From Pseudomonas fluorescens (GTDB taxonomy: Bacteria; Pseudomonadota; Gammaproteobacteria; Pseudomonadales; Pseudomonadaceae): a stretch of DNA of 64,000 nucleotides. Of this stretch, positions 8,535-17,303 are shown one piece after another (the first letter of the stretch is position 1; each line of letters begins with the position of its first letter). Both the position numbers and the translations under genes were made by a program. Under the pieces are notes generated by a model. It was not told the DNA's origin, searched no databases, and saw only the letters and a program-made list of their open reading frames with translations. The stretch covers positions 111,716 to 175,715 of the forward strand of contig NZ_CABVHK010000016.1 of the NCBI RefSeq assembly GCF_902497785.1, read 5' to 3'.

Positions 8535-9298
8535 GCCGCGAGATCCTCAAGGTAGAAAATCTGAGCATGCGCTTCGGTGGCTTGCTCGCGGTCAACGGCG
8601 TGGCCCTGACCGTGAAAGAAAAACAGGTGGTTGCGCTGATCGGCCCTAACGGCGCTGGCAAGACCACCGTGTTCAACTGCCTCACCGGTTTTTACAAACC
8701 GAGCGGCGGCAGCATCTTGCTGGATGGCGAGGCCATTCAGGGCCTGCCGGGCCACAAGATCGCCCTCAAAGGCGTGGTGCGGACTTTCCAGAACGTACGG
8801 CTGTTCAAGGACATGACCGCGGTCGAGAACCTGTTGATCGCCCAGCACCGTCACCTGAACACCAACTTTCTGGCGGGCCTGTTCAAGACGCCGGGGTTTC
8901 GCAAGAGTGAGCGCGAGGCGATGGAGTTCGCCGAGTACTGGCTGGACAAAGTTAACCTGACACAGTTCGCCAACCGCCCGGCCGGCACCCTCGCCTACGG
9001 TCAGCAGCGTCGTCTGGAAATCGCTCGCTGCATGATGACCCGTCCGCGGATCCTCATGCTCGACGAACCGGCCGCCGGCCTGAATCCGAAGGAAACCGAG
9101 GACCTCAAGGCGCTGATCAGCATGCTGCGTGAAGAGCACAACGTCACCGTGCTGCTGATCGAACACGACATGAAACTGGTCATGAGCATTTCCGACCACA
9201 TCGTCGTGATCAACCAGGGCACCCCCCTGGCCAACGGCACGCCGGAACAGATCCGCGACAATCCTGAAGTGATCAAAGCCTACCTGGGGGAAGCGTAA
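8531..9298 (+). CDS. livG: Branched-chain amino acid ABC transporter ATPase LivG
   Basis: A 255-residue ABC ATPase with Walker A GPNGAGKT, signature AYGQQRRLEIAR in the form typical of LivG, Walker B ILMLDEPAAGL and the switch His in LLIEHDM. It hydrolyses ATP with LivF on the cytoplasmic face of the LivHM channel. It follows livM with a 4-bp overlap and abuts livF with no gap. Confidence 0.96.
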   Translation: MSREILKVENLSMRFGGLLAVNGVALTVKEKQVVALIGPNGAGKTTVFNCLTGFYKPSGGSILLDGEAIQGLPGHKIALKGVVRTFQNVRLFKDMTAVENLLIAQHRHLNTNFLAGLFKTPGFRKSEREAMEFAEYWLDKVNLTQFANRPAGTLAYGQQRRLEIARCMMTRPRILMLDEPAAGLNPKETEDLKALISMLREEHNVTVLLIEHDMKLVMSISDHIVVINQGTPLANGTPEQIRDNPEVIKAYLGEA

Positions 9299-10000
9299 AT
9301 GCTGCAATTCGAAAACGTTTCCACCTTCTATGGCAAGATCCAGGCCCTGCACAGCGTCAACGTCGAAGTCCATCAGGGCGAAATCGTCACGCTGATCGGC
9401 GCCAACGGTGCCGGCAAGTCGACCCTGCTGATGACCCTGTGCGGTTCACCGCAAGCCCACAGCGGCAGCATCCGCTACATGGGTGAAGAGCTCGTCGGCC
9501 AGGACTCGTCGCAGATCATGCGTAAAAGCATTGCGGTAGTGCCGGAAGGTCGTCGGGTGTTTGCCCGCCTGACCGTGGAAGAGAACCTCGCCATGGGCGG
9601 ATTCTTCACCGACAAGGGCGACTATCAGGAACAGATGGACAAGGTTCTCGGACTTTTCCCACGCCTGAAAGAACGCTTCGCCCAACGCGGCGGCACCATG
9701 TCCGGCGGCGAACAGCAAATGCTCGCTATCGGCCGTGCGCTGATGAGCAAACCCAAGCTGCTGCTGCTCGACGAGCCATCGTTGGGCCTGGCACCGATCA
9801 TCATCCAGCAGATTTTCGACATCATCGAACAGCTGCGCAAGGATGGCGTGACGGTGTTCCTGGTCGAGCAGAACGCCAACCAGGCGCTGAAAATTGCTGA
9901 CCGCGCGTACGTTCTCGAGAACGGCCGGGTGGTGATGCAAGGCACGGGTGAAGCGCTGCTGACCGACCCGAAAGTGCGCGAAGCGTACCTCGGGGGCTGA
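9299..10000 (+). CDS. livF: Branched-chain amino acid ABC transporter ATPase LivF
   Basis: A 233-residue ABC ATPase with Walker A GANGAGKST, signature MSGGEQQMLAIGRAL and Walker B LLLLDEPSLGL. The ATG directly follows the livG stop. It is the last gene of the operon, followed by a strong terminator at 10015. LivF and LivG form the ATPase heterodimer. Confidence 0.96.
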   Translation: MLQFENVSTFYGKIQALHSVNVEVHQGEIVTLIGANGAGKSTLLMTLCGSPQAHSGSIRYMGEELVGQDSSQIMRKSIAVVPEGRRVFARLTVEENLAMGGFFTDKGDYQEQMDKVLGLFPRLKERFAQRGGTMSGGEQQMLAIGRALMSKPKLLLLDEPSLGLAPIIIQQIFDIIEQLRKDGVTVFLVEQNANQALKIADRAYVLENGRVVMQGTGEALLTDPKVREAYLGG

Positions 10001-10014
10001 GCCTTCGCGATCAA

Positions 10015-10042
10015 CAAAAACGGCCTTCGGGCCGTTTTTTTG
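10015..10042 (+). terminator. Intrinsic terminator of the liv operon
   Basis: AAAAACGGCC-TTCG-GGCCGTTTTTTT is a compact GC stem with a stable TTCG tetraloop and a T tract, 14 bp past the livF stop. Confidence 0.95.
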
Positions 10043-10075
10043 TGCCTACCACAACCTAAACAAACATGAAGATCA

Positions 10076-10167
10076 CTGTGGGAGCGAGCTTGCTCGCGAT
10101 GACGGCGGGTCAGTAGAAATCAATGTTGACTGTCACACCGCTATCGCGAGCAAGCTCGCTCCCACAG
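10076..10167. repeat. REPIN, class B (GTGGGAGCGAGCTTGCTCGCGAT type)
   Basis: Two inverted copies of the class B unit flank a spacer of about 40 bp in the liv operon/LysR intergenic gap. Confidence 0.92.
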
Positions 10168-10194
10168 GGTGTGGTGTTGTGTCGGACATTGTCG

Positions 10195-11103
10195 TTAAAG
10201 CCTGTCCAGCGCCTCGCCGCTGCGTTTGAACCAGCCAATCAAATAATCCGCGAGCACCTGCGTGCGCTTGGGCAAACCACCCTGATACGGATGCACCAGG
10301 TACATCGGCATACGACGTGTCTGATAATCACGCAGGAGCCAACGCAATCGCCCGTCGGCCAATTCCGCCTGCAACAGGTAGGACGGCAGACGCGCAATGC
10401 CGGCGCCGGCCAATGCGGCTTTTTTCAGCAGGCTGTAGTGGTTGCTGGCGAACGGTCCCGACACGCGAACACGCAACAACTCGTGTTGCTGGTGATACAG
10501 CCATTCTTCGCGGCCGCTGTAGTGGCTGTTGAGTAAACAGTGATGCTCCGCGAGGTCCTGCGGGGTCAGCGGTTCGCCGTGCTGCTCAAGGTACGCCGGG
10601 CTGGCGCACGTCAGCTCGTGCCAGGCCAGCAGTGGCCGCGCGACCAGCCGCTCGTCATTACCGACGTCGGAGCGAACCGCCAGATCAAAACCGTCGCGGG
10701 ACAAATCACGGTAGCTGTTGCTGAGGTCGAGTTCGATCTGCACCTGCGGGTACTGGTGAGAAAACTCCAGCAACAGACCGTCGAAGAAGGTTTCTCCCAG
10801 CGACACCGGAACCGTCATACGCACCGGGCCGGCCATATCGTCTTTCAACCGCGCCAATGCCTGACGCGCCCTTTCCACTTGCACCACCAGCGCCTGGGCC
10901 TGGGGCAACAGCGCCGCCCCCGCCGCTGTCAGGCTCAACCGACGGGTGGTGCGTTGCAGCAAGACCACGGAAAAACGCGTTTCCAGCAGGCTGATGCGCT
11001 TGGACAACTGCCCTTTGCTGCAACCCAGTTGCTGCGCCGCCAGAGTAAAACTGCCCGCTTCGATCAGCACCGCAAACGCGGCCAGATCATCCATTTCGCT
11101 CAT
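10195..11103 (-). CDS. LysR-family transcriptional regulator
   Basis: A 302-residue protein with an N-terminal winged HTH (FTLAAQQLGCSKGQLSKRISLLETRF and RTTRRLSLTAAG, residues about 18-62) and a LysR effector domain in the CrgA/AaeR-like subgroup (PVRMTVPVSLGETFF...). The start chosen (MSEMDD, ATG at 11101-11103) fits the family, although the frame is open for over 1.2 kb further upstream on this strand. It is divergent from the SDR gene with 105 bp between the starts, the usual arrangement of a LysR regulator and its target. The effector is unknown. Confidence 0.92.
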   Translation of the reverse strand: MSEMDDLAAFAVLIEAGSFTLAAQQLGCSKGQLSKRISLLETRFSVVLLQRTTRRLSLTAAGAALLPQAQALVVQVERARQALARLKDDMAGPVRMTVPVSLGETFFDGLLLEFSHQYPQVQIELDLSNSYRDLSRDGFDLAVRSDVGNDERLVARPLLAWHELTCASPAYLEQHGEPLTPQDLAEHHCLLNSHYSGREEWLYHQQHELLRVRVSGPFASNHYSLLKKAALAGAGIARLPSYLLQAELADGRLRWLLRDYQTRRMPMYLVHPYQGGLPKRTQVLADYLIGWFKRSGEALDRL

Positions 11104-11208
11104 GGATTGTTTCCATTTGAAAACCAAAGGTTGCCTATTAGCGCGCTTATCCGCAGAAAAAACCACTCTAGACTGAGCCTTCTTTCCAACCACTCGGGGT
11201 TCATCAGC

Positions 11209-11808
11209 ATGAAAATTCTTTTGATAGGCGCAGGCGGCACCATCGGCTCGGCGATCGACAAAGAACTGTCCGAACGTCACGAGATCATCCGCATGGGCCG
11301 CAACAGTGGCGATTTGCAGGTGGATATCAGCGACAGCGCCTCGATTCGCAAGCTGTTCGCACAGACCGGCAAGTTCGACGCGCTGGTCTGCGCTGCGGGC
11401 AACGTGACGTTCGCCCCACTCGACGATATGACCGAAGACAGTTTTGCCCTCGGCCTGAAAGACAAGCTGATGGGTCAGGTCAATCTGCTGCTGATCGGTC
11501 GCGAATTCGCCAACGATGGCGCATCGTTCACCTTCACCACCGGCGTACTCAGCCACGACCCGATTCGCAGCGGAGCATCTGCGGCACTGGTCAACGGCGC
11601 CCTCGACAGCTTCGTGCGAGCCGCTGCGATTGAACTGCCACGCGGGTTGCGGGTGAACTCGGTGAGCCCTAACGTCTTGCTCGAAGCCATGGGCAAATAC
11701 GCGCCGTACTTCCGCGGCTACAAACCGGTTCCGGCAGTCGATGTGGCACTGGCCTACGCCAAAAGCGTCGAAGGCCTGCAAACCGGCCAGACCTTTCACG
11801 TCGGCTGA
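11209..11808 (+). CDS. Short-chain dehydrogenase/reductase of the Lin1944-like type
   Basis: A 199-residue Rossmann protein with the SDR nucleotide motif GAGGTIGSAI (residues 7-16) and the CAAGNV segment. The Tyr-x-x-x-Lys catalytic pair is missing: where YxxxK is expected the sequence reads SGASAALVNGALDSF. This matches the small Lin1944-like SDR group, whose members keep the NAD(P)-binding motif but lack the standard active site. It is divergently arranged with the LysR gene and is its probable target. The reaction is unknown. Confidence 0.85.
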   Translation: MKILLIGAGGTIGSAIDKELSERHEIIRMGRNSGDLQVDISDSASIRKLFAQTGKFDALVCAAGNVTFAPLDDMTEDSFALGLKDKLMGQVNLLLIGREFANDGASFTFTTGVLSHDPIRSGASAALVNGALDSFVRAAAIELPRGLRVNSVSPNVLLEAMGKYAPYFRGYKPVPAVDVALAYAKSVEGLQTGQTFHVG

Positions 11809-11819
11809 GAACACCAATG

Positions 11820-11911
11820 TGTTGGAGCTGCCGCAGGCTGCGATCTTTTGATCCTGGGCGTCGCCATATCGCTGAAGATCAAAAGATCGCAGCCTGCGGC
11901 AGCTCCTACAT
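11820..11911. repeat. REP pair, class A
   Basis: An inverted pair with the variant core GCTGCCGCAGGCTGCGATCTTTTGATC. The arms extend to about 30 bp, longer than most other class A copies in the window. It lies directly after the SDR gene and could end its transcript. Confidence 0.88.
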
Positions 11912-11986
11912 AAGGCATCCGCGATACGGGGTTGTGATGAACGGTCAGGCTGCGTAACGTGGCGGCACTTGTCTGGAGAGCCAAAG

Positions 11987-12640
11987 ATGCGTGTTGCCCG
12001 TTCCTTAGTCCTTGTTGCCCTGCTTCCGCTGTTCGCCGCCTGCCAGTTGCTGGACGGCCCGCGAGAAAACGCATCCCACGTGGGCCAGACCCGAATGCAG
12101 GGCCAGTTGACCGCGGCCGACGGCAAGCTGTTGTTCCAGCCGTGCAACGAGCAGCGCAGTGTCGTGGTCAATGACACCGGCGGCACCAGCGTCCTGCAAG
12201 AAGCCGCGACCCTCGCCGATGCCCAGGGCAAGCTGTTCGCTGACGTGCGCGGGACGCTCGTCGAGAGCCGCCTCGATCTGCAACAGCTGTACCGCGTCGA
12301 GCGCTCGGGTACCGCGTGTGCCGACCCGAATTTCAAGTTGCTGATCCTGCGCGCCGCCGGTCATGGACCGGAGTGGAACGTCAAAGTCAGCGGCAAAGGC
12401 ATGGTCATCGACCGTGCGGGGCAACCGCCGCTGGCCGTGCCCTATGTTGAGGAACAACTGGGCGATGGTCGTTTCAACCTCAGCACCGAAGCCAACAACC
12501 AGCACATCGAACTGTGGGTCGCCCCGCAACGTTGCGTCGACAGCAGCACCGGCAGTGTCCAGCACATGAGTGCCGAGCTGCGCATCGATGGCCAGGTTCA
12601 ACGCGGCTGCGGGTATTTCGGCGGATCACGCGACGACTGA
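11987..12640 (+). CDS. Putative outer-membrane lipoprotein, COG3650 family
   Basis: A 217-residue protein starting with a lipoprotein signal (LLPLFAAC, lipobox Cys at about residue 19), so it is probably anchored in the outer membrane facing the periplasm. The rest has two parts: an N-terminal domain that carries GQLTAADGKLLFQPCNE and a C-terminal domain with VAPQRCVDSSTG. This layout fits the COG3650 set of uncharacterised lipoproteins. The start is chosen at 11987 because of the GGAGAG Shine-Dalgarno at 11974-11979; an earlier ATG (11969) would spoil the signal peptide. No function is known. Confidence 0.75.
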   Translation: MRVARSLVLVALLPLFAACQLLDGPRENASHVGQTRMQGQLTAADGKLLFQPCNEQRSVVVNDTGGTSVLQEAATLADAQGKLFADVRGTLVESRLDLQQLYRVERSGTACADPNFKLLILRAAGHGPEWNVKVSGKGMVIDRAGQPPLAVPYVEEQLGDGRFNLSTEANNQHIELWVAPQRCVDSSTGSVQHMSAELRIDGQVQRGCGYFGGSRDD

Positions 12641-12734
12641 TCGTTTAAGCCTCACGGGACCGGTCTGTTGCGGCTTATAATCGCCGCCTTCAACGCCTTG
12701 GCGCAGTTGTGCGCCCCGCGAACCGGATCCCGTC

Positions 12735-14348
12735 ATGTTACGAATCACTGAACTCAAGCTGCCGATCGACCATCCCGAAGAAGACCTGCGCCCTGCCATC
12801 GTGCAGCGCCTGGGCATCGCCAGTGATGACCTGCTCGATTTCACCTTGTTCAAGCGCAGCTACGATGCGCGCAAAAAGTCCTCCGAACTGTGCTTCATCT
12901 ACACCATCGACCTCACCGCGAAGGATGAGGCAGCGTTGCTGCTCAAGTTCGCCGATGACCGCAACGTCCACGTGGCGCCGGACGTCAGCTACAAAGTGGT
13001 CGGCCAGGCGCCGGCCGACCTGGAGCAACGACCCGTCGTTGTAGGCTTCGGACCCTGCGGGATTTTCGCCGGGCTGCTGCTCGCGCAAATGGGCTTCAAG
13101 CCGATCATCCTCGAACGCGGCACCGAAGTGCGCCAGCGCACCAAAGACACTTGGGGCCTGTGGCGCAAAAGCGTGCTCAACCCCGAGTCCAACGTGCAAT
13201 TCGGTGAAGGCGGCGCCGGGACGTTCTCCGACGGCAAGCTCTACAGCCAGATCAAAGACCCGAAATTCATCGGCCGCAAAGTGCTGCACGAGTTCGTCAA
13301 AGCCGGCGCGCCGGAAGAAATCCTCTACGTCAGCAAACCGCACATCGGTACGTTCCGTCTGACCGGCGTGGTGGAAAACATGCGCGAGCAGATTCGCGCC
13401 ATGGGCGGTGAAGTGCGCTTCCAGCAGCGTGTCACCGACGTGCTGATCGAGGACGGCCAACTGGTCGGCGTCGAGCTCAACGGCGGTGAGCGAATCCATT
13501 CGAAACACGTGATTCTGGCCCTCGGCCACAGCGCCCGCGACACCTTCCGCATGCTCCACGGCCGTGGCGTGTTCATGGAAGCCAAGCCGTTCTCGGTGGG
13601 TTTCCGCATCGAGCACCCGCAGTCGCTGATCGACCGCGCACGCCTGGGCAAATACGCCGGGCACCCGAAACTCGGGGCTGCCGACTACAAACTGGTGCAC
13701 CACGCCAAGAACGGCCGCTCGGTCTACAGCTTCTGCATGTGCCCGGGCGGCACGGTGGTCGCGGCGACGTCCGAACCGGGCCGCGTGGTCACCAATGGCA
13801 TGAGCCAATATTCGCGTAACGAGCGCAACGCCAACTCCGGGATCGTCGTCGGCATCACCCCGGAGGTCGATTACCCGGGCGGCCCGCTGGCCGGTATCGA
13901 ATTACAGGAACGCCTGGAATCTCACGCCTTTGTGCTCGGCGGCAGCAACTACGAAGCACCGGCGCAGCTAGTGGGCGATTTCATTGCCGGCAAGCCGTCC
14001 ACCGAGCTGGGCAGTGTTGAACCGTCCTACAAACCCGGCGTTGCACTGGGTGATTTGGCTCTGGCATTGCCGGCATTCGCCATCGAAGCGATTCGTGAAG
14101 CCTTGCCGGCGTTCGAGAAGCAGATTCGCGGTTACTCGCTGCATGACGCAGTGTTGACCGGGATCGAAACGCGCACCTCTTCGCCGCTGCGGATCACCCG
14201 TAACGAGTCGATGCAGAGCCTGAACGTGAAGGGCTTGTTCCCCGCGGGTGAAGGCGCAGGTTATGCGGGCGGGATTCTGTCGGCGGGTGTGGACGGGATT
14301 CGGATCGCAGAAGCCGTAGCGCGCGACATCCTCGGCCTGAACGCTTAA
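12735..14348 (+). CDS. Uncharacterised FAD-dependent oxidoreductase, COG2509 family
   Basis: A 537-residue flavoprotein. About 90 N-terminal residues form a small domain typical of the family. The FAD-binding motif VVVGFGPCGIFAGLLLAQMG begins at residue 101, followed by the IILERG acidic-residue strand, and a second FAD contact (GLFPAGEGAGYAGGILSAGVDG) lies near the C-terminus. The family is widespread in bacteria, with no firmly known substrate. It has its own start (ATG 12735) and is probably a single-gene unit. Confidence 0.85.
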   Translation: MLRITELKLPIDHPEEDLRPAIVQRLGIASDDLLDFTLFKRSYDARKKSSELCFIYTIDLTAKDEAALLLKFADDRNVHVAPDVSYKVVGQAPADLEQRPVVVGFGPCGIFAGLLLAQMGFKPIILERGTEVRQRTKDTWGLWRKSVLNPESNVQFGEGGAGTFSDGKLYSQIKDPKFIGRKVLHEFVKAGAPEEILYVSKPHIGTFRLTGVVENMREQIRAMGGEVRFQQRVTDVLIEDGQLVGVELNGGERIHSKHVILALGHSARDTFRMLHGRGVFMEAKPFSVGFRIEHPQSLIDRARLGKYAGHPKLGAADYKLVHHAKNGRSVYSFCMCPGGTVVAATSEPGRVVTNGMSQYSRNERNANSGIVVGITPEVDYPGGPLAGIELQERLESHAFVLGGSNYEAPAQLVGDFIAGKPSTELGSVEPSYKPGVALGDLALALPAFAIEAIREALPAFEKQIRGYSLHDAVLTGIETRTSSPLRITRNESMQSLNVKGLFPAGEGAGYAGGILSAGVDGIRIAEAVARDILGLNA

Positions 14349-14360
14349 GGGTTTCACAAC

Positions 14361-14437
14361 AAAACGATCGCAGCCTTCGGCAGCTCCTACATGAGACTGC
14401 ATTCCTCTGTAGGAGCTGCCGAAGGCTGCGATCTTTT
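14361..14437. repeat. REP pair, class A
   Basis: A near-perfect inverted pair of the class A unit between two convergent genes, where it may terminate both transcripts. Confidence 0.92.
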
Positions 14438-14444
14438 GCTTTCC

Positions 14445-15539
14445 TCAGATATTGGCGCGCAGCACCGTGGCCGGCAGCGGCTCCCCGCGCTCGACACTCG
14501 CCGCCACCACATCCATCAACCCCTTCAACTCATACCCTTGAGCCTTGAGCCAGGCCTGATCGTAATAACTGGTTTCATAGCGCTCGCCACCGTCGCACAG
14601 AATCGCCACGATCGACCCCGACTCCCCCGCTGCCGCCATCTGCTGTGCCGCCATCAGCGCGCCGATCAGGTTGGTCCCACTCGATCCACCGACCCGACGT
14701 CCCAAGTGTTGCGCCAGGTAATGCATCGCCGCCAGTGACAGCGCGTCCGGCACTTTGACCATCGCGTCGATCACCTTCGGCAGGAACGACGCTTCGACCC
14801 GGGGCCGACCAATGCCTTCGATCCGCGAGCCGTGATCCAGGCGCAGGCTGGCATCGCCGGTCAGGTAGTAATCGAAAAACACCGAACGCTCGGCATCGGC
14901 GCACAGCACCCGGGTGCAATGCTGGCGATAACGCACGTAACGCCCGAGGGTCGCGGTGGTGCCGCCGGTGCCGGGGCTGGAAATCAGCCAGCTCGGTTCC
15001 GGATGCTGTTCGAAACGCATCTGATGGAAGATCGATTCGGCAATGTTGTTGTTCGCCCGCCAGTCGGTGGCGCGTTCGGCGTAGGTGAACTGATCGATGA
15101 AGTGCCCGTCATGTTCGCGCGCCAGGCGTTCGGATTCGGCGTAGATTTGCGTCGGATCGTCGACCAGATGGCTGTTGCCCCCATAGAAAGCGATCTGCGC
15201 AATTTTCTCCCTGGACGTGGTCGCCGGCATCACCGCAATAAACGGCAGGCCCAGCAATCGGGCGAAATACGCCTCGGAAATCGCTGTCGACCCACTGGAC
15301 GCCTCAATCACCGGCGCACCGGGTTTGAGCCAGCCGTTACATAACGCGTAGAGAAACAACGAGCGCGCCAGGCGATGTTTCAGGCTGCCGGTCGGGTGGC
15401 TCGACTCATCCTTGAAATACAGCTCGATGCCCGGAAAACCCGGCAGCGGCAACGGGATCAGGTGGGTGTCGGCGCTGCGCTGGAAATCGGCTTCGATGAT
15501 CCGGATGGCTTCCCGGGCCCACTGTCGGTGGTCGCTCAT
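14445..15539 (-). CDS. PLP-dependent cysteine synthase/threonine synthase-fold enzyme
   Basis: A 364-residue fold-type II PLP enzyme. The PLP lysine lies in HPTGSLKHR, the substrate loop is SSGSTAIS, and the phosphate-binding glycine loop is SPGTGGTTA. A SSGTN motif lies towards the C-terminus. It resembles the CysK/CBS superfamily but is longer than CysK, so the substrate (O-acetylserine, cysteine or another amino acid) is open. The start MSDHRQW (15537-15539) is preferred to an ATG 33 bp upstream. An AT-rich promoter-like patch lies in the 239 bp shared with nhaA. Confidence 0.85.
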   Translation of the reverse strand: MSDHRQWAREAIRIIEADFQRSADTHLIPLPLPGFPGIELYFKDESSHPTGSLKHRLARSLFLYALCNGWLKPGAPVIEASSGSTAISEAYFARLLGLPFIAVMPATTSREKIAQIAFYGGNSHLVDDPTQIYAESERLAREHDGHFIDQFTYAERATDWRANNNIAESIFHQMRFEQHPEPSWLISSPGTGGTTATLGRYVRYRQHCTRVLCADAERSVFFDYYLTGDASLRLDHGSRIEGIGRPRVEASFLPKVIDAMVKVPDALSLAAMHYLAQHLGRRVGGSSGTNLIGALMAAQQMAAAGESGSIVAILCDGGERYETSYYDQAWLKAQGYELKGLMDVVAASVERGEPLPATVLRANI

Positions 15540-15690
15540 GGTGGTTTTCTCGTTGAGACGGCCTTGTCGCAAGGCTCAGCCCTCAAGCTTAGGAAAGATC
15601 CTACATCCCGCATAGATACAGCTGAGCTTCAATAGGTCCGGCAACTGCTAGGCTCTGCTCCGTGCCCACCCTTTGCGTTGTAACGGCATA

Positions 15691-15720
15691 TAACAAAAAA
15701 GAATATAACTTTTGTTTTAA
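15691..15720. promoter_or_regulatory. AT-rich inverted repeat upstream of nhaA and the PLP enzyme gene
   Basis: TAACAAAA and TTTTGTTTTA flank an AT-rich centre in an otherwise GC-rich intergenic gap between divergent genes. It could be a regulator site or an UP-element-like promoter region. Its function is inferred from composition and position only. Confidence 0.4.
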
Positions 15721-15778
15721 CAACTAACGGTACGGGTTAGGGTGTGCCACCTTTTTGATTATTCGATGGAGAGCGACC

Positions 15779-16966
15779 TTGCCTCTGCGTAGCACTTTCA
15801 CGCGTTTCTTTCAGTTGGAAGCTGCCAGCGGTCTGCTATTGATCGCCGCGGCAGCCCTGGCCCTGGTCATCAACAATTCCCCGCTGTCGTGGATCTACAG
15901 CAGTTTTCTGGACACGCCAGTCGTTGCCCAGATCGGTGCGTTGCAGATCGCCAAACCTGCGCTGTTGTGGATCAACGACGGCCTGATGGCGCTGTTTTTC
16001 CTGCTGATCGGCCTCGAAGTGAAACGTGAAGTCCTTGATGGCCAGCTCTCGAAACCCTCGCAGATCGTCCTGCCGGGCGCAGCCGCCATTGGCGGCATGG
16101 TCGTGCCGGCATTGTTCTACTGGTTTCTCAATCGCGATAACCCGGCCGCCCTGGCTGGCTGGGCCATTCCGATGGCCACCGACATCGCCTTCGCCCTCGG
16201 CGTGCTCGCCCTGCTGGGCAAACGCGTGCCGGTCTCGCTGAAGCTGTTCCTGATGACCCTGGCGATCATCGACGACCTCGGCGCCATCATCGTCATCGCC
16301 ATCTTCTATTCCGGCACCCTCTCGACCTTGTCCCTGGCGTTCGCGGCAACCTGCATCATCGCGCTGATCGCAATGAACCGGCTTGGGGTGGTCAAGCTCG
16401 GGCCTTACATGATCATCGGGTTGATCCTGTGGGTATGCGTACTCAAAAGCGGTGTCCACGCGACGCTGGCGGGCGTGACCCTGGCCTTCTGCATCCCGCT
16501 GCGCACGAAAAACGCCGAACCTTCGCCGCTGCTGACGCTGGAACATGCTCTGCACCCGTGGGTGGCCTACGGCATCCTGCCGCTGTTCGCCTTCGCCAAC
16601 GCCGGCCTGTCCCTGAGCGGCGTCACCGTGGAAAGCTTCACCCATCACGTGCCGATGGGCATCGCGGTCGGCTTGCTGCTGGGCAAAACCATCGGTGTGT
16701 TCGGCCTCACTTGGCTGGCAGTAAAAATTGGCATCGCCGCCCTGCCCCAAGGCGCTAACTGGGGCCAGGTGCTGGGTGTGGCAATTCTCTGCGGGATTGG
16801 TTTCACCATGAGCCTGTTTGTCGGTTCGCTGGCGTTTGTACCGGGCGCCAGTGAATACGCCGGAATGGACCGGATGGGGATCTTGACCGGTTCGATATTG
16901 GCGGCGCTGATCGGGTATGCGGTGACGGCGGCGGCGAGTCGCAAGAGCGCTGCGCTGCCATCCTGA
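15779..16966 (+). CDS. nhaA: Na+/H+ antiporter NhaA
   Basis: A 395-residue membrane antiporter that exports Na+ (or Li+) in exchange for protons. It shows the NhaA hallmarks: FFLLIGLEVKRE, PMATDIAFALG, LAIIDDLGAIIVIA with the paired transport aspartates, and CGIGFTMSLFVGSLAF near the C-terminus. The start is set at TTG 15779 because a GGAGAG Shine-Dalgarno (15768-15773) lies five bases before it and the product then begins MPLRSTFTRFF, as expected. An ATG 24 bp upstream is in frame but lacks a ribosome binding site. Confidence 0.93.
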   Translation: MPLRSTFTRFFQLEAASGLLLIAAAALALVINNSPLSWIYSSFLDTPVVAQIGALQIAKPALLWINDGLMALFFLLIGLEVKREVLDGQLSKPSQIVLPGAAAIGGMVVPALFYWFLNRDNPAALAGWAIPMATDIAFALGVLALLGKRVPVSLKLFLMTLAIIDDLGAIIVIAIFYSGTLSTLSLAFAATCIIALIAMNRLGVVKLGPYMIIGLILWVCVLKSGVHATLAGVTLAFCIPLRTKNAEPSPLLTLEHALHPWVAYGILPLFAFANAGLSLSGVTVESFTHHVPMGIAVGLLLGKTIGVFGLTWLAVKIGIAALPQGANWGQVLGVAILCGIGFTMSLFVGSLAFVPGASEYAGMDRMGILTGSILAALIGYAVTAAASRKSAALPS

Positions 16967-17027
16967 TCAACAGAAACAACTCCTGGCGCTATTAGAGACG
17001 CGTCCTACAGCCACCACCCGCCTCGTT

Positions 17028-17070
17028 CGTTAACGTCGCACAACCCTTTAAAGAGGGTTGTCGACTAACG
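17028..17070. terminator. Long imperfect hairpin after nhaA
   Basis: ACAACCCT (17040-17047) pairs with AGGGTTGT (17054-17061), and the outer bases (CGTTA.. GTCG / CGAC TAACG) extend the stem. There is no T tract, so termination is not certain. The 337-bp gap between nhaA and the next gene holds only this hairpin, a degenerate class B repeat and the terminator at 17251. Confidence 0.45.
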
Positions 17071-17085
17071 TATGAAAATCATCCC

Positions 17086-17190
17086 TCTGTAGGAGCGAGC
17101 TTGCTCGCGAAAAACGTCATTGCAACGCACTCATTCAGACAGGGCGCGTTATTGTTCAAGTCCATCGCAGGCAAGCCAGCTCCAACAGGG
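17086..17190. repeat. Class B REP with decayed partner
   Basis: One intact unit (CTGTAGGAGCGAGCTTGCTCGCGA, from 17086) is followed some 60 bp later by a degenerate inverted copy (GGCAAGCCAGCTCCAACAGG). Confidence 0.7.
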
Positions 17191-17250
17191 GATGCGTACG
17201 GCGCGTATCAACGAAGTAACGGATATGTCGTCGACCCGAACCCCCCTGCA

Positions 17251-17290
17251 AAAAAACCCCGACCAGCTGACGCTGATCGGGGTTTCTTTT
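17251..17290. terminator. Bidirectional intrinsic terminator
   Basis: AAACCCCGACCAG and CTGATCGGGGTTT form a GC stem flanked by A and T tracts. It lies 14 bp past the end of the minus-strand SlyB-like gene and would serve it. Confidence 0.88.
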
Positions 17291-17303
17291 CACCCGCTTG
17301 GGC

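Noticed and set aside
10195..12336. A 713-codon minus-strand open frame that includes the LysR gene
   Set aside because: Only the 302 codons from 11103 look like a protein family. The upstream part is antisense to the SDR and lipoprotein genes and is a high-GC open frame without motifs.
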